Of a stretch of 64,000 nt of DNA, positions 44,918-55,786 are shown piece by piece. The position numbers were made by a program, and so were the translations under genes. This DNA comes from Schizophyllum amplum (taxonomy: Eukaryota; Basidiomycota; Agaricomycetes; Agaricales; Schizophyllaceae). The stretch is from contig VDMD01000050.1 in NCBI GenBank assembly GCA_007026445.1, positions 1-64,000 of the forward strand. Reading direction: 5' to 3'. Every line of letters begins with the position of its first letter. Positions within the stretch are counted from its first letter, which is position 1. A model generated the notes under the pieces. It was not told the origin of the DNA. It saw nothing but the letters and a program-made list of their open reading frames with translations, and made no database searches.

Positions 44918-46140
44918 CTACTTGTCGTTGGAGAGCCACTCGTAGTCTTCGAGGTCCACCTGGTGTTTCTCGAGGTCCATCGCGGCGTCAAGGTCCGCAT
45001 CGTCGGACGCAAGGCTCGTCTCGTAGCCAAGCTCCGCCTCGGAGTCAAGGTTCGCCTTGGCCTGAGAGGCCGCCTCCTTAGCCGCCTCCTGCTCAGCAGC
45101 AAGCCACGCCCGAGCCATCTTGTCGAGCACGCGTACGCGCAGAGGGGGTCTTGATCCTTCCCCTTCTTGTTGTACGCCATCTGCGACTCCGTCATGATGT
45201 ATCCCCGGTCGCGCATGTAGGCGTCGTCCTGGGAGAGGCGGTCCTGATCGGTCGCCGTATGTCAGAGAACGATGGCAGCGCGAACGAGGGTAGGGACTCA
45301 CGAGACGATCGATATTCTCGCGGTAAAGCTGGCTGTACACGAAGTTGCGGCGGTAGACGTGCAGGAGGGTGTCGGCGTGCTTCGTTATGTCGACCTTGCC
45401 TGCCAGCTCGGCCTTTGTGAAGCGCTTCTCCTGTAGGGGAAGTCATGAGCGCGGGTAAGCGGAAAGACACGAGGAAATAAGTACACTTGAAGCGCCGAAG
45501 GTAGGTAGCTCAACTGTGGAGTTGTCGGCTGAGGCCTCGGTGCCCGCATTCCCGACCAGGAGGCTGTTGGCGCCCTCGGGCCACATTTCGACGGCCGCAG
45601 ACTGAGGAGCGACGCGCTTGACCATGAAGCCATCCGACTGCTGCTCATCCGCCGTATTGGAGATGTCAGCGCCGAAGGACCGCGGGTCGACGATTGCAAG
45701 CGCCTCTGCAATTGCCGCCCCCAGGGCCTTGGCCTCACGCCGCTCGCGCAGCATCTGCAGAAACCATATCAGACCGCGGAAGACCACCGACTAACTGTGG
45801 CCACACACCTCTTGCATCTCAAACTCCTGCACCTGTTCCCGCGCGTAGCGCAGATCCTTGGCACTCGGCGCGTCCGCGACCTCGGGGTCGTTCTCCTTGA
45901 GCCACTCACGGGCCTTGAACAGGATGACGGTCAGTGGAGGCCCCGCGAAGCGGAAGCAAAAGACCTGCATACCTTGAGGTCCATCTGCGCCTCCCGCTCT
46001 TTCTTCGAGCCCTTCTTAGTACGCGCGGCACCCGAGCTCTCAACTCCAAGACCCGTCTCTTTGTTGCCAAGGCCCGCGCCTCCAGCTCCATAGCCTACAC
46101 CCTCAACTCCAGCGCCCATACCTACAACAACCGAAGCCAT
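44918..46140 (-). pseudogene. Unknown conserved-looking gene with a 2-nt frameshift
   Basis: ATG 46140 (MASVVVGMGAGVEGVGYGAG) starts five exons with clean introns. They give AREWLKENDPEVADAPSAKD, RREAKALGAAIAEALAIVDP, EKRFTKAELAGKVDITKHAD and DAYMRDRGYIMTESQMAYNK. Near 45145-45152 the frame must shift to continue into KMARAWLAAEQEAAKEAASQ and the acidic end (HQVDLEDYEWLSNDK, stop 44918). The sequence there fits an extra CT dinucleotide. Without a shift the protein runs in an arginine-rich alien frame to 44791. It could be a young pseudogene or a base error in the assembly. No family is recognised; the product is helical and acidic at the end. Confidence 0.5.
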
Positions 46141-49083
46141 GACAGACGGGCGAGAGACCGTGAGCTGAGGGAAGGGCAAGTGCAAGTCGAAGGGAGATGG
46201 AAGTGGGAGAGAAAGTCGGAGTGTGGAAAAAGGGCGAGTAAAAGCGGGGTTCACGGCAAGGAGGGGGAACTCCGACCGTGCCGGCGACGCCGGTCCGAGC
46301 AGCGGAAAGGTAGAACAATGGCACTCTCGCTGATGGCGCTGATGGCATGTTAGATAATCAGAGACACAATGTCAAACACGCACTTGAACGTGAACGTTGT
46401 AGTGAACGTGAGCGTGAGCAGGCAAAACACAAGAAAGGCAAGGGAAGGCAAGCCAAGGTAAGTAGGACACTGGTAGTGCGCGACGCTGATGTCCTGCAGC
46501 AGGCCGGTTCAGCGACGCTGGACCTGCAATGCTCCGGACGGGGCCATAGGACCTGTCTCGCTGGTTATGACCTCTTGACGTTGTGACCGCGCAAGTTATA
46601 GGACCTGAAGCAGGTCAGTCATTCATAAGCAAGTGAATTCATGTGCAGTTCAGCAGACTGGCAGGATTACATTGTCGAACGGCAGACTCGGACTGAAAGG
46701 CGAGAGCGCGACGGAGCGAGCTACGAGGATAACAGGACCCATCCTTGCCCCGCCGGTTATTCCTCACCGCAGGGCCTTCTGGTAAGTGAAGTTCCTCGCC
46801 GCATACGCATTCACCGTCATTTTGGGCATGGATAACGAATCAGCAATTCTTCGAGCGCTTCTCCTCGCACACCTCATAAACCCGCCGCTGACAGCCGTTC
46901 GACAGGGGATCCAGCGGCCTCAGGCCATATGGTCGAGTGTTCTGGTATCGCAATACGAGTCGTCCTCTGGCATAACAAGACGAGGGCTATATGAGGACCA
47001 CGTACCAGATGCGAGAGCCCAAAGCGAGGGACGTCCTCGATATCTTCCTTCGGTCCTCTGAGCTCTCCGACTAGGGGCTCAGTCTCACAGGTCGAAAGCG
47101 ACCTCTGATTCCATTTCTGTGAGTGGGCGCAGGATTCAGCGAAGCAGATGCTCACCGAAATTGTAGAACTCTGCTGAGGGTGGCGCGAGTGAGCGAGCCT
47201 TCCCGTTGCGCGCCCGACGCGACAAAGGACAATTGAATGTAGGTCCTGAGGTCATGCTGGAGTCTATGAGCTTTCTTCGCCGAGCGATTCCACAAATTGT
47301 GGCAGGCTGGTATAGCGTTGTGAGCACATCCCAAAGTCTACACCTCCAGACGTTCGACATACCTTAGCATCCGTCCTTCTTCCGGCAATCCCTCGTGATA
47401 CATACGAGCCGCCCAGGAGCCGCCTGTGAATCTCCATTCAAGAGGCGACGTACACTGGCTGTTCATACATCGCGGGACCTCGTCGCGACTCGTCAAACGC
47501 AGTGAACATTATCGGCAGTCTTACTTCCTCAGACGTAGACAGTGTCCATAGACATATTCATTCGTTGCAGATGCTTCGGAGCATCTACCATGAATATAGA
47601 GCGCTTGCAGCTGTAGAACGAAGAGTCTGAGGGAGGAAGACAAGGCGCGTCCGGCCGCTTTGCCTTTGCGTCGCCCTTGTCCTTGGCTTTCATGCTCTTT
47701 CGGCTTCTTGAACCTGCTGCCGTCTCATGCATCTTCCTCTTGCGAGAGCGAAATGCATCTCATCGCGTTTAGAAATGGCCTGCGCAAGTTCTCGGTCTCT
47801 CAGTCCCAGGACGACGGCTTTTTGCCTACATCGCTCGCCCGGAAGTTCGACCTACACGCGTCCTGTCTGGAATCCTAGGTCCCATGGGGGTTTATCATGT
47901 TTAGGAGGGACTATGTGCGTGCTCTCCGCCTCCCTTCTATGTCATTGAAGCTGACGCACGCGAAAGGGCTACCGTAGATGTCGGGGATGTAGTACGCGGA
48001 ATACGAAGGATGCGTCGCATCGCCTACGCCTTTCATAGACGTTCTTTACCTCAGTCAATACACATCGATACCTATCTGCGAACGCCCATATTCAGCGCCG
48101 AAGCTGCCAGTTCACGACGAAAGGCTCTACTCTTCCCCAGGCGCAGCTTCCCCAGAGATGATCGAGAGTCCACGCTTTGCTCGAGGTCTATCCCCTAACC
48201 CTGCATTGGACCTGTGCACCTGGTCAGGCTCATCTTTGCCTGTCCGAGGATGTAGGAAGTCTTGTACGTGCTCGAATGCTACATGCCCCTTCCCCGGCGA
48301 CTCTGACAGGTCGTTCTCCGCTCCTGATCTCATCCTCATTCGTTCGCGTTTCCTTCATGCTTGCGGATTCATGTGAACCACATATCATGCACTCGACTGA
48401 CAACGTGTGCTCCGCCGTCGATCCGTTGAAAACGCAGGATCGTTTGAACAATGGTGCTCTCGTCGCTTGAAAGGGCGATGGGCGCTGGCGCGAGAACTTG
48501 CTGCTTTCTTCATTCACCGCTTTGCTTCATCCTCCCTGAACCCATCTCGAGCGTCAACCCGTCCAGGCGCGCCACAGATAAGGCACTTCCACCTCGTGTA
48601 CTTTAGACCCTCGCCTCAAGCCGGCGTCTGCCCAGCGCTCATGCATTCTCCTCCCTGCTCTCCACGTCATCCACATCTCTCCCATCATTTCCTGAATGCT
48701 TTGCAGGTCGAGCTGACATCACGCGTATAGGACCACCGGCAACAAACGGCATACGCCGCAACATGCGATCAACCAAGTTCGCTCATTGTCCTCCATAAAT
48801 GGTCACGAAATGCATGCCGGTGGCCCAGCCGAAGGGTCACGGCTTCTTTGTTTCTCGATCACGTGTATCATGGTTGTTGGTCTCCGCTGGACTTGCTCTC
48901 GCTCCTTGTTCTTGACCGCGCACTTGGCCTTGACCCGCTGCCTCGACGGACTCTCTTTGGACCAACAGCTCTTCGACCAGCAGCTTTCTCGACGCGCAGG
49001 TCATTCACCCGCCAGCCCTTCCGACCCACCAGTCCTGTCGCAACCAGCCGACGGCTCTCTCAAGGGACACCCGCAACACGAAC
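46141..49083. other. 2.9-kb stretch without a supported gene
   Basis: Scattered frames on both strands are short and do not join. A minus-strand piece near 47529-47732 (RSRKSMKAKDKGDAKAKRPD) is lysine rich and might be an exon. The region next to 49083 should hold the promoter of the gene at 49084, with CT-rich sequence at 48640-48990. Confidence 0.4.
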
Positions 49084-51139
49084 ATGGCCTCACGCGAGTT
49101 GACTCCTACGTACGAAGCCCACCGCGTGTTCGAGGAGTCTCCCCTACGCCTCTGCACAGTGCGACGCGGCGACAGCTGGTTCACGCACGGGGAGGAGGTC
49201 CAGCCGGGGGAGGAGGTGCCGCTGCCGTTGGGACAGGAGGTGCGTACGCGTTGTCTTCTTGCCAGAGTCTTGTCATTGCCGGCTGCCCAGGCGTTGTCCT
49301 TGCCAATGCCACTGCATCCTACCATTTCTCCGTCGTGTGTCTCTCTTGCAGCTTCGGTTCTTTCTCTTGCAGCTTCGGTTGTATCTCTTTGCAGCTTTGG
49401 TTGTTTCTTTGCAGCTCCGTTTATTTCTCTCACCGCTCCAGTTGTTTGCCATGTTGTTTTCCTGCAGCTCCGTGTATCTCTTTTGCAGCTCACTCACGCA
49501 TTCCACGTCCAGGCGGTTCCCCAGGTCGACGCTCCCCAAGACAACAAGAAGGCTACCAGCCAGCGAACGTTCGGCTCGGACATCTTGAATACGGTTAGAG
49601 CACTCTTCAGCGGCACCGTCAGCGCACAGTCCAAGGATACCATCGGCGCACAGTCCAATGGCACCATCGGCGCACAGTTCAACGGTATCATTGGCGCACA
49701 GTCCAAGGGCACTATCGGAGCACCCTCCACCGGCACGGTCATAGCAGCCTCCAGCGGCACGGCCCTAGCACCCTCCCTCGGCGCAGTTACATCACCCTCC
49801 CCAGCACGGTCACAGCACCCTCCACCGGCACGGTCACAGCACCATCTACCGACACGGTCACAGCAGATACCAGCGACACGGACGACCCCGACGCGCAGGC
49901 CGCGTCACTCCCTCCGTTGCTCGTGGAACCTCAAGACGGTAGATGGACCGAGCGTAGATACCTGTTCAAGCCGAGACAGTTTGGTGGATTCCCTGTTTTC
50001 GAGGACGTCTACGAGGTGCGTAGTGCGCTTTTGTTTTGCTGCTGTTCTTGTTATGTCGGGTATATGGTTCCGGTGTTTACCATCCTCGGCGTCCATCATC
50101 CCTACTGTTTGTCGTCACTGCTGCTCTTTATCCCTGCAGTCCAGTAGCCCAATCATCCAGATATCTCCGCCGCTCTTCATCCCTACGTTTCTCTATCCCA
50201 TCATCAATCATACCGTTCATCACTTCGTCGTTCTTTGTCTTCCGCGTTCATGATCCCACTGTCCCCCGGCGCACCTAATCCTCGACGACAACGTCTGACC
50301 ACAGTGCAGGATCATGCCCACCAATACTACAGATTCCGCAACGAACCGACGGTCTACGAGGCGCAAAAGCATACAGCAGAATATCTCCGAGCGCATCTCA
50401 ACCGCGCGCGATACCAGTTTGTCGCCGCTCCCGACAATCGATCCCAGAAGTACTTCAAGCATAAGGTGAGTTTTGTTTGATGTTTAGCGTGGCTGCTCGA
50501 CCGCCAGGACGACCTCACCGACTCGTGTCTCTTCCACACTGGCTGACAAAATCTCTGCAGCGCGGCGCTGTCCGTCACGACCAAGAGCTGATGGAGGAAT
50601 GGGAGCTCAGCGGTGGGGCGGTCGACGAGGAGGACCGGTTGGCCAGTATGCACGACAAGTCGGAGAAGAACTGGGAGCCGGCCCTGTACACGCGAGTCCT
50701 CATCGAGACATTGCCGCCGCAGGGGGCATGGACGTGGGACGAGGTCCGTGCCTACGAGGAGGAGGTGGAGGCAGCGCGCATCTATGAGGAGGAGCTCCGC
50801 GTGTATGAGGAAGCGGTCCGCGTGCATAACGAACAGGTCCGGGTGTATGAGGAGAAGATGGAGAAGAAACGGGCGAGGGAGGAGAGAAGGGCTCGTCGGC
50901 GGGAGAAGCAGGCCCGTCGGCTGGAGGAAGAGGCTCGCTTGATGCAGAGCGATGCTCGCCGGGCTGAGGATCGGGCTCGTCGGCTGGAGGAAGAGCGGGA
51001 GGAGAGTGCTTGTCACCTGGAGCAGGGCGCCAGTCGGGCTGAGGTAGAGGCAGGAAAGGCCTTGTCGGACCCTCAAGAGAAGTGCACGTTTGCAGGAGGC
51101 CTGTTGACATCGTGCAGGACACTGCTCTCAGGATGGTGA
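49084..51139 (+). CDS. Unknown agaricomycete gene with minisatellite linker and coiled-coil tail; frame shifts in the repeat
   Basis: Exon 1 (49084-49239) gives YEAHRVFEESPLRLCTVRRG. A 270-bp repeat-filled intron follows, then an exon with 30-bp units coding GTIGAQSNGTIGAQFNG. From about 49800 the repeat reading changes frame; the next recognisable part, LLVEPQDGRWTERRYLFKPR then FGGFPVFEDVYE, lies in the new frame. Later exons give YRFRNEPTVYEAQKHTAEYL and, to the stop at 51139, a long Arg/Glu coiled coil (EERRARRREKQARRLEEEAR). The gene at 54505-55786 shares the exon order, FEES, W.TH and YLF.PR motifs. The shift suggests a missing base in the minisatellite, from slippage or assembly. The function is unknown. 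Confidence 0.55.
49320..49500 (+). repeat. Intronic tandem repeat with many TTGCAG acceptor-like sites
   Basis: Units such as TCTCTTGCAGCTTCGGTT recur about seven times within the first intron of the gene at 49084. Each unit carries a possible 3' splice site (TTGCAG or TTTGCAG). Confidence 0.7.
49600..49870 (+). repeat. 30-bp coding minisatellite
   Basis: Units of the type GGCACCATCGGCGCACAGTC repeat about nine times with drift. The later units turn into GGCACGGTCACAGCACCCTC. The frame used by the first units differs from that needed downstream. Confidence 0.75.
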
Positions 51140-51520
51140 AGTGCGTTCTACCCATTGGGTGGGCAAAGAACGTTTAACTCCTTCCATGTCGTCCTTACCG
51201 ATCCGCGCCGCTAAGCCGTCCGCCTCATTTTCAAGCATGCATTATATATTATATTAGCATTGAGTAATAATGCAGTACCTATTGTTGTCCTTCGAGGGCC
51301 TAGAGCCTTACTTCAAGGTGGCATTTTCACGCCTTTGAAACTTTGCTTCCGCTTTCATCCCCATATGGAAGGCCTTGTTCCCTATGCGGTCGACGCAACA
51401 ATCATGTCTCCGTCCCCTGCTTGTGCCTCATCTTGCCTCACACACTCAGTTCACGACATAAAGTTTTCACTACGGGGTTGTAACAATGTCTCCGACATTC
51501 AAAAGGCCTGCACGCCCTGA
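51140..51520. other. Intergenic, nothing recognised
   Basis: AT-richer sequence after the stop at 51139. No gene or repeat was supported. Confidence 0.5.
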
Positions 51521-51870
51521 TTAAGTCGCCAACAGAACCCACTGTCGCCGCCAAATCGTCCGCAAATAGCAGTGAGGCGAGCTGTTCCCGAAGGCCAGCA
51601 ACATCAACCCCCACTTCTCGAAGTGCAACCGCCAAGTCATTGATGAAAACATCAAAACAGACTGGCGATGCGGTGCAGCCCTGTCTGCAACCGCGTAGGA
51701 CTCAAGTATGCGCGATAAGCGGTCGCCAGCCCGAACGCGTATGCGTCCGTAGAGCTTCCGACGCATAAGCATAGAGGCCCGGGCACAATCCCGACGTCCA
51801 AGCAGTAGTTCCAGCAATGATCCAAGTGCATTATTAGTCCGATAGTAAATACGCGATAGCACCCACGACA
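51521..51870 (-). pseudogene. Reverse-transcriptase fragment of a non-LTR retrotransposon
   Basis: On the minus strand one frame gives RRKLYGRIRVRAGDRLSRIL. After a frame change, the pattern QGC..SPVCFDVFINDLAVAL leads to LLFADDLAATV, the palm-domain motif with F-A-D-D as the catalytic box. This is the order of LINE reverse transcriptases (R.G..QGC..SP..F..FINDL...LLFADD). Only about 110 codons remain, with at least one frameshift, so it is dead. No other domain of such an element was found around it. Confidence 0.65.
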
Positions 51871-52025
51871 GAAAAAGCGATAGCGCCTACAGCGAAGAAG
51901 CTAGCGCCCACAACGAAGAAGGTCCCCAAGAGTGCTGTGAACAGAGCCAGGTGCTCCTTCCGAGCAGCATCAATATAGCCTACACAAACGCCTCCACACC
52001 GACGTCTGCAGCGTCAGCTGCGCAC

Positions 52026-53291
52026 CTACGCCATGACGCCCACGGCACCCGCGATAGCAGCAGCCGCGACCCAGAACATGGCCGTCCATGCGACACCCTC
52101 ACCACCAACACGCGCACCCATCGCCGCGTTGCTGTTTGACGCCGCCGCCGCCGCCGCCGAGCCACTAGCCGAGCTAGAGCCCGTCGCCGAGCCCTGCGAC
52201 CCCGACGCACTCCCGCTGCCACTGCCCGACGAGCCGCTCGCCAGCGCCGAGTACAGCTCCGCGCTCGTGAACGACTGGCAGTTGGACGAGGCGGGCACCT
52301 TGGGCTGGTACGGCATCGTCGTGATCGCGCCGAGCGACTCGGGGGGCTGGGTGTAGGTGGTGATCTGGCCGTCGTCGCCGGTGTAGACGCCGGGGAAGTC
52401 CTGGAGCTCGCCCTCGCAGGACTCGAAGACCTTGTCCTGGGCGTTGTTGGGCGCGTTGTAGGCGCAGCCGATACGGTCGTAGATGTGCTGGCAGTAGTCC
52501 GCGGCGTGCTCGTTAGATGGGTCGCAGACCTTGAAGCAGAAGGCGTTGCCGCCCATGAAGCTGTTTCATTGTAAGCAAGGGCGGTAGACAAGTATATATT
52601 CAACACGTACTTGTGCCACTCAATCATCTGAGTGTATTCGTCGCCGCTCGAGCTGAACGCCGTGGAGTAGACGAGGCCGCCCATGGGGTTACCGCGGAGG
52701 TCGGCACCGTGAGGGTCGAGCTCTCCACCGAAGTCGCCGTCGGCGATGTTGATCTTGGTCTGGTCGATGAACCCGATGACCTGCACGTATGCGGAGGTGC
52801 GCATGAACTGCACACCGGTGAGGGCACCGTCGGGGATAAGGCGCGTGCCGCGACCGGGCTTCGTGCACCACGCGACCTCCTCGCCCTCGGTGTCTGCGAT
52901 CATCGAGTTGGGCTCGGATGGTGCCCAGAGGCAGAAGTCTGTATTGGTTGATGAGTGATGCGTCCGTGATCGCCAATTCAGCTACGCACCATCAAGGGAG
53001 TTGAGGAAGCTCGTCTGGCACAGGGCGTCCTGGCCCTCAGTCGTGGAGTTGCAGAGGTTGTAACCGAACTGCGTGCCGCGGATGAGGCCTACATCGGTGT
53101 CGACCTTGTAAGGCTACAGAAGGCGTCAGCACGTCATGCGGGATGCACCAATGGACACGCACAATCTCGTCCGGGTATTGAAAGTGCTTGCTAGCCAATG
53201 GAGTCTCCGGAAAGGTGCCGGTAGCGTCCTGTGCCCTCACAAGCCCTGCCAAGAGGACGGAGGAAAGGAGGATGGGCGCGACGGGAGACAT
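52026..53291 (-). CDS. Macrophage-activating-glycoprotein-like secreted protein with GPI-type C-terminus
   Basis: The start is ATG 53291 with a signal peptide (MSPVAPILLSSVLLAGLVRA). Exons joined by ~45-50-bp introns give ETPLASKHFQYPDEI, VGLIRGTQFGYNLCNSTTEG, FCLWAPSEPNSMIADTEGEE, TKPGRGTRLIPDGALTGVQF and LDPHGADLRGNPMGGLVYST. The last exon starts FMGGNAFCFKVCDPSNEHAA and has YDRIGCAYNAPNNAQD. I recognise these phrases from basidiomycete proteins annotated as macrophage-activating glycoprotein. The end is a Ser/Gly/Ala-rich stalk followed by a hydrophobic tail (WVAAAAIAGAVGVMA), as for a GPI anchor. It is probably a cell-wall or surface glycoprotein. Conserved cysteines and frame are intact, so it is likely functional. 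Its biochemical role is unknown. Confidence 0.85.
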
Positions 53292-54504
53292 TGCGTTTGA
53301 ATGGTTGAAAGGTGGCTGAGAGTTCGCGCTGCGTCCGGAAAAACCAATGAGTGGAAGGTCGACTTCGAGTCAACAAAGGTGCGGACGATGGCGGGAGGAA
53401 GAAAGAGCAGCGGCCTGAAGATCGTGTCGCCAACGAAGTCACCGCCGGGCGGAGTTTAAATCTCATGGTTACGGGCGCACGTGGACGACGCAGGGGCGAG
53501 CTGCTTGCCTCCCACCACCGTCCTGTCAGTGGAAAGGAGGCTTCAATCGCGGCGAGACAGCTGGAGGAAGATTATAGAGACCTGTGGGTGGCTGTAAGTC
53601 CAAGTTCAACAATGGTGGAGTCCGCAGCAGCCACTGAAGATAATTATAGCAACAGGCAGTACCCTCTTCCCGACGAGGCGCCTGATCCCTCCTCATCGAC
53701 ATCTTCCGACGGCCTACACTCTCCTCTTCTCGTGTCGCATATACGCAATTTTTATCTCGAGCGAACTGAAGGATAGACACGAATTTTTGCTACATAGCAG
53801 AGCTCAGAGAAGTCATCACCCGAAAACTCCACTTTAAACACAGCATAGTTGAGCGATGCGGTAGATGCAGTGATTCCCTTCTTCAGCGATACCGAAATGC
53901 GACAGACGGTAAACACTAAGCTTGACGTTACCCGAGGTTGGTGACTCTACTGATGCAGTTTTTCGAGTGCAGGGCTGCTCAGGGGCTGCTTAGCCTACCT
54001 TTGTTCCCGCATACGAGGACAATGTTCTATCGTTCTCCTACCCCGTGCGCTTGCTTTATATGAGCTACAGAGAGGAAATAGAGTTCTGCCTTGCTGAGTG
54101 GAGACTGGTTGCGGTGGTTCAGGAATTTGCGCCGTCGCCTGCACGCTGCTTCTCCTGTGGACGACGTCATGCCCCTACGATCCCGTCCCCATTTCTCTCC
54201 TGAGAGCAAGCATATACATGAGGTTGAGGCGTAACGGGGCAGGAATGAGAGAAAGAACGATAATCGACGTGGTTGACAAGTTTGATGTTGTTTGGTCCCC
54301 CCAATCACGCGAGCGTTTATGGCCAGTGACATCATCTTTGACTCCATGGGGAACAAGGCACTCCGTATGGAGTTAGAGACGGAATCAAATCATCACTCGA
54401 CACTGAGGACTCGAATCGAACGGTGGCAGATGGTCCCCGCGAACGTTCAGAACTTACAATAGATCAAAGAAGATGGTACAAGTACATGATAGGTCGACAA
54501 CGCA
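53292..54504. other. Intergenic, no supported gene
   Basis: The first 300 bases should carry the promoter of the glycoprotein gene. Frames at 53351-53776 on both strands lack a domain. Nothing else could be supported. Confidence 0.4.
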
Positions 54505-55786
54505 TCAGTAGTAGGACTCGGAAAGGCGTTGAACCAGAAGGCGTCCGCGCCCGCGCCGAGGGTCCTCCCCCTCACGTCCCCGCGAGCGACCATCCCGTTC
54601 GCGCTGAGCGTTCTCCCTGGACCTTCTACGCCGCCGACGCTCCAACTCCTCTTCGTCATCCTCCCGCATAGGCTGCTCGCTTCGAGGACGCCGCATCACA
54701 TTCGGCCGTTGGGTGTCCACGCGAACCTCCTCCCGTGCGTGAGCCTCATTCTGTGCGCGAGCCTTCTCCTGCGCGCAGTCCGCCTCCTCACGTGCGCAAT
54801 CCGCTTCCAGTCTAGGCACCTCCTCTTCCAGCCCTTGTACCTCGTTCTCCTTCAGACGAGCTTCTTCCTCCGTGCGCCGAGCGAGCCTCGCCACTTCGAT
54901 CCGAAGCACCTGCTTGTACTTCCATATCTCCGCAGGAGGCATCGTCGCCATCATCGTGATTCGTTGGACCGCAGGCGCCTTCGTCTTGTCGCGCCTCCGT
55001 AGCGTTGCGCGACGCGTCTTCTCATCGATGGCCCCGCCGGTGAACGCCCACTCGAGGAGCAACGCTTGATCGTGATCGAGGCCTTGCTTCTGCAGACGCG
55101 TGGTCAGTCATTCTGCTATAGAGTAGGGGACGCAAGTGATCGGAAATGAAGGTGAGACGGGTATAGTGCTGAGCTTACTCACCTCGCGCTGGCGAGCCTC
55201 CCTGTACCTCTGCCTGTCCTCGTAGATGAACTTGGCCCTGGCGCGACGAGGGTGGATGCCGAGATATTCGTTGTCGCGTGTCACAGGTTCCTCGGACTCG
55301 CTCTGGAACCGGTCGATGTCCTATAGTGATGGTCGGCACTTCAGCTAGAGAAGATAAACGCGAAGCACGCACTTCTTCGGCGTCCTTGAAGGAAGGGAGA
55401 CCAGAGGGTCTGGGGTTGAATAGGTACTTATGCTTGGCCCACAGGGTATTCTTGGGTTCCAACAGTGATGGTGGAAGCGCAAAGACCTGCGTGGCGGGCC
55501 TCGCATCGTCCATCGAGTTTGTGGCCATCGTGTTAGTGAGATCGGTGCTAAAAGCGCGCGCTAGAGGGTCAGTGCCGACTTGAGCTTCCTGTTGCACCGC
55601 CTGGGAAAGAGGCGTCAGGAGAAGCAAGTGGCAAAGACTCTGAGCACGTACCTCGCGGCTGAGTGGCACCCGCTTCTTCGTCTTCCTCGGCTCGACCGGG
55701 TGTGTGTACCAAGGACAACCGTCACAGTCCACATAGAAGCGCAGGCCGGACTCTTCAAAGACGCGGTAGGACGCGTCGAAGGCCAT
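54505..55786 (-). CDS. Unknown agaricomycete gene with coiled-coil tail (paralog of 49084-51139)
   Basis: The start is ATG 55786 (MAFDASYRVFEESGLRFYVD), followed by GCPWYTHPVEPRKTKKRVPL. Exon 1 is 55652-55786, exactly 45 codons, in the same place as in the relative at 49084. The next exons give TNTMATNSMDDARPATQVFA and NTLWAKHKYLFNPRPSGLPS, then SEEPVTRDNEYLGIHPRRAR. The last gives LEWAFTGGAIDEKTRRATLR, parallel to EWELSGGAVDEEDRLASMHD in the relative. The tail is a Glu/Arg coiled coil (RTEEEARLKENEVQGLEEEV) ending in an Arg-rich stretch. It has neither the minisatellite nor a frameshift. No function is known; similar hypothetical proteins are common in mushroom genomes. Confidence 0.7.
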
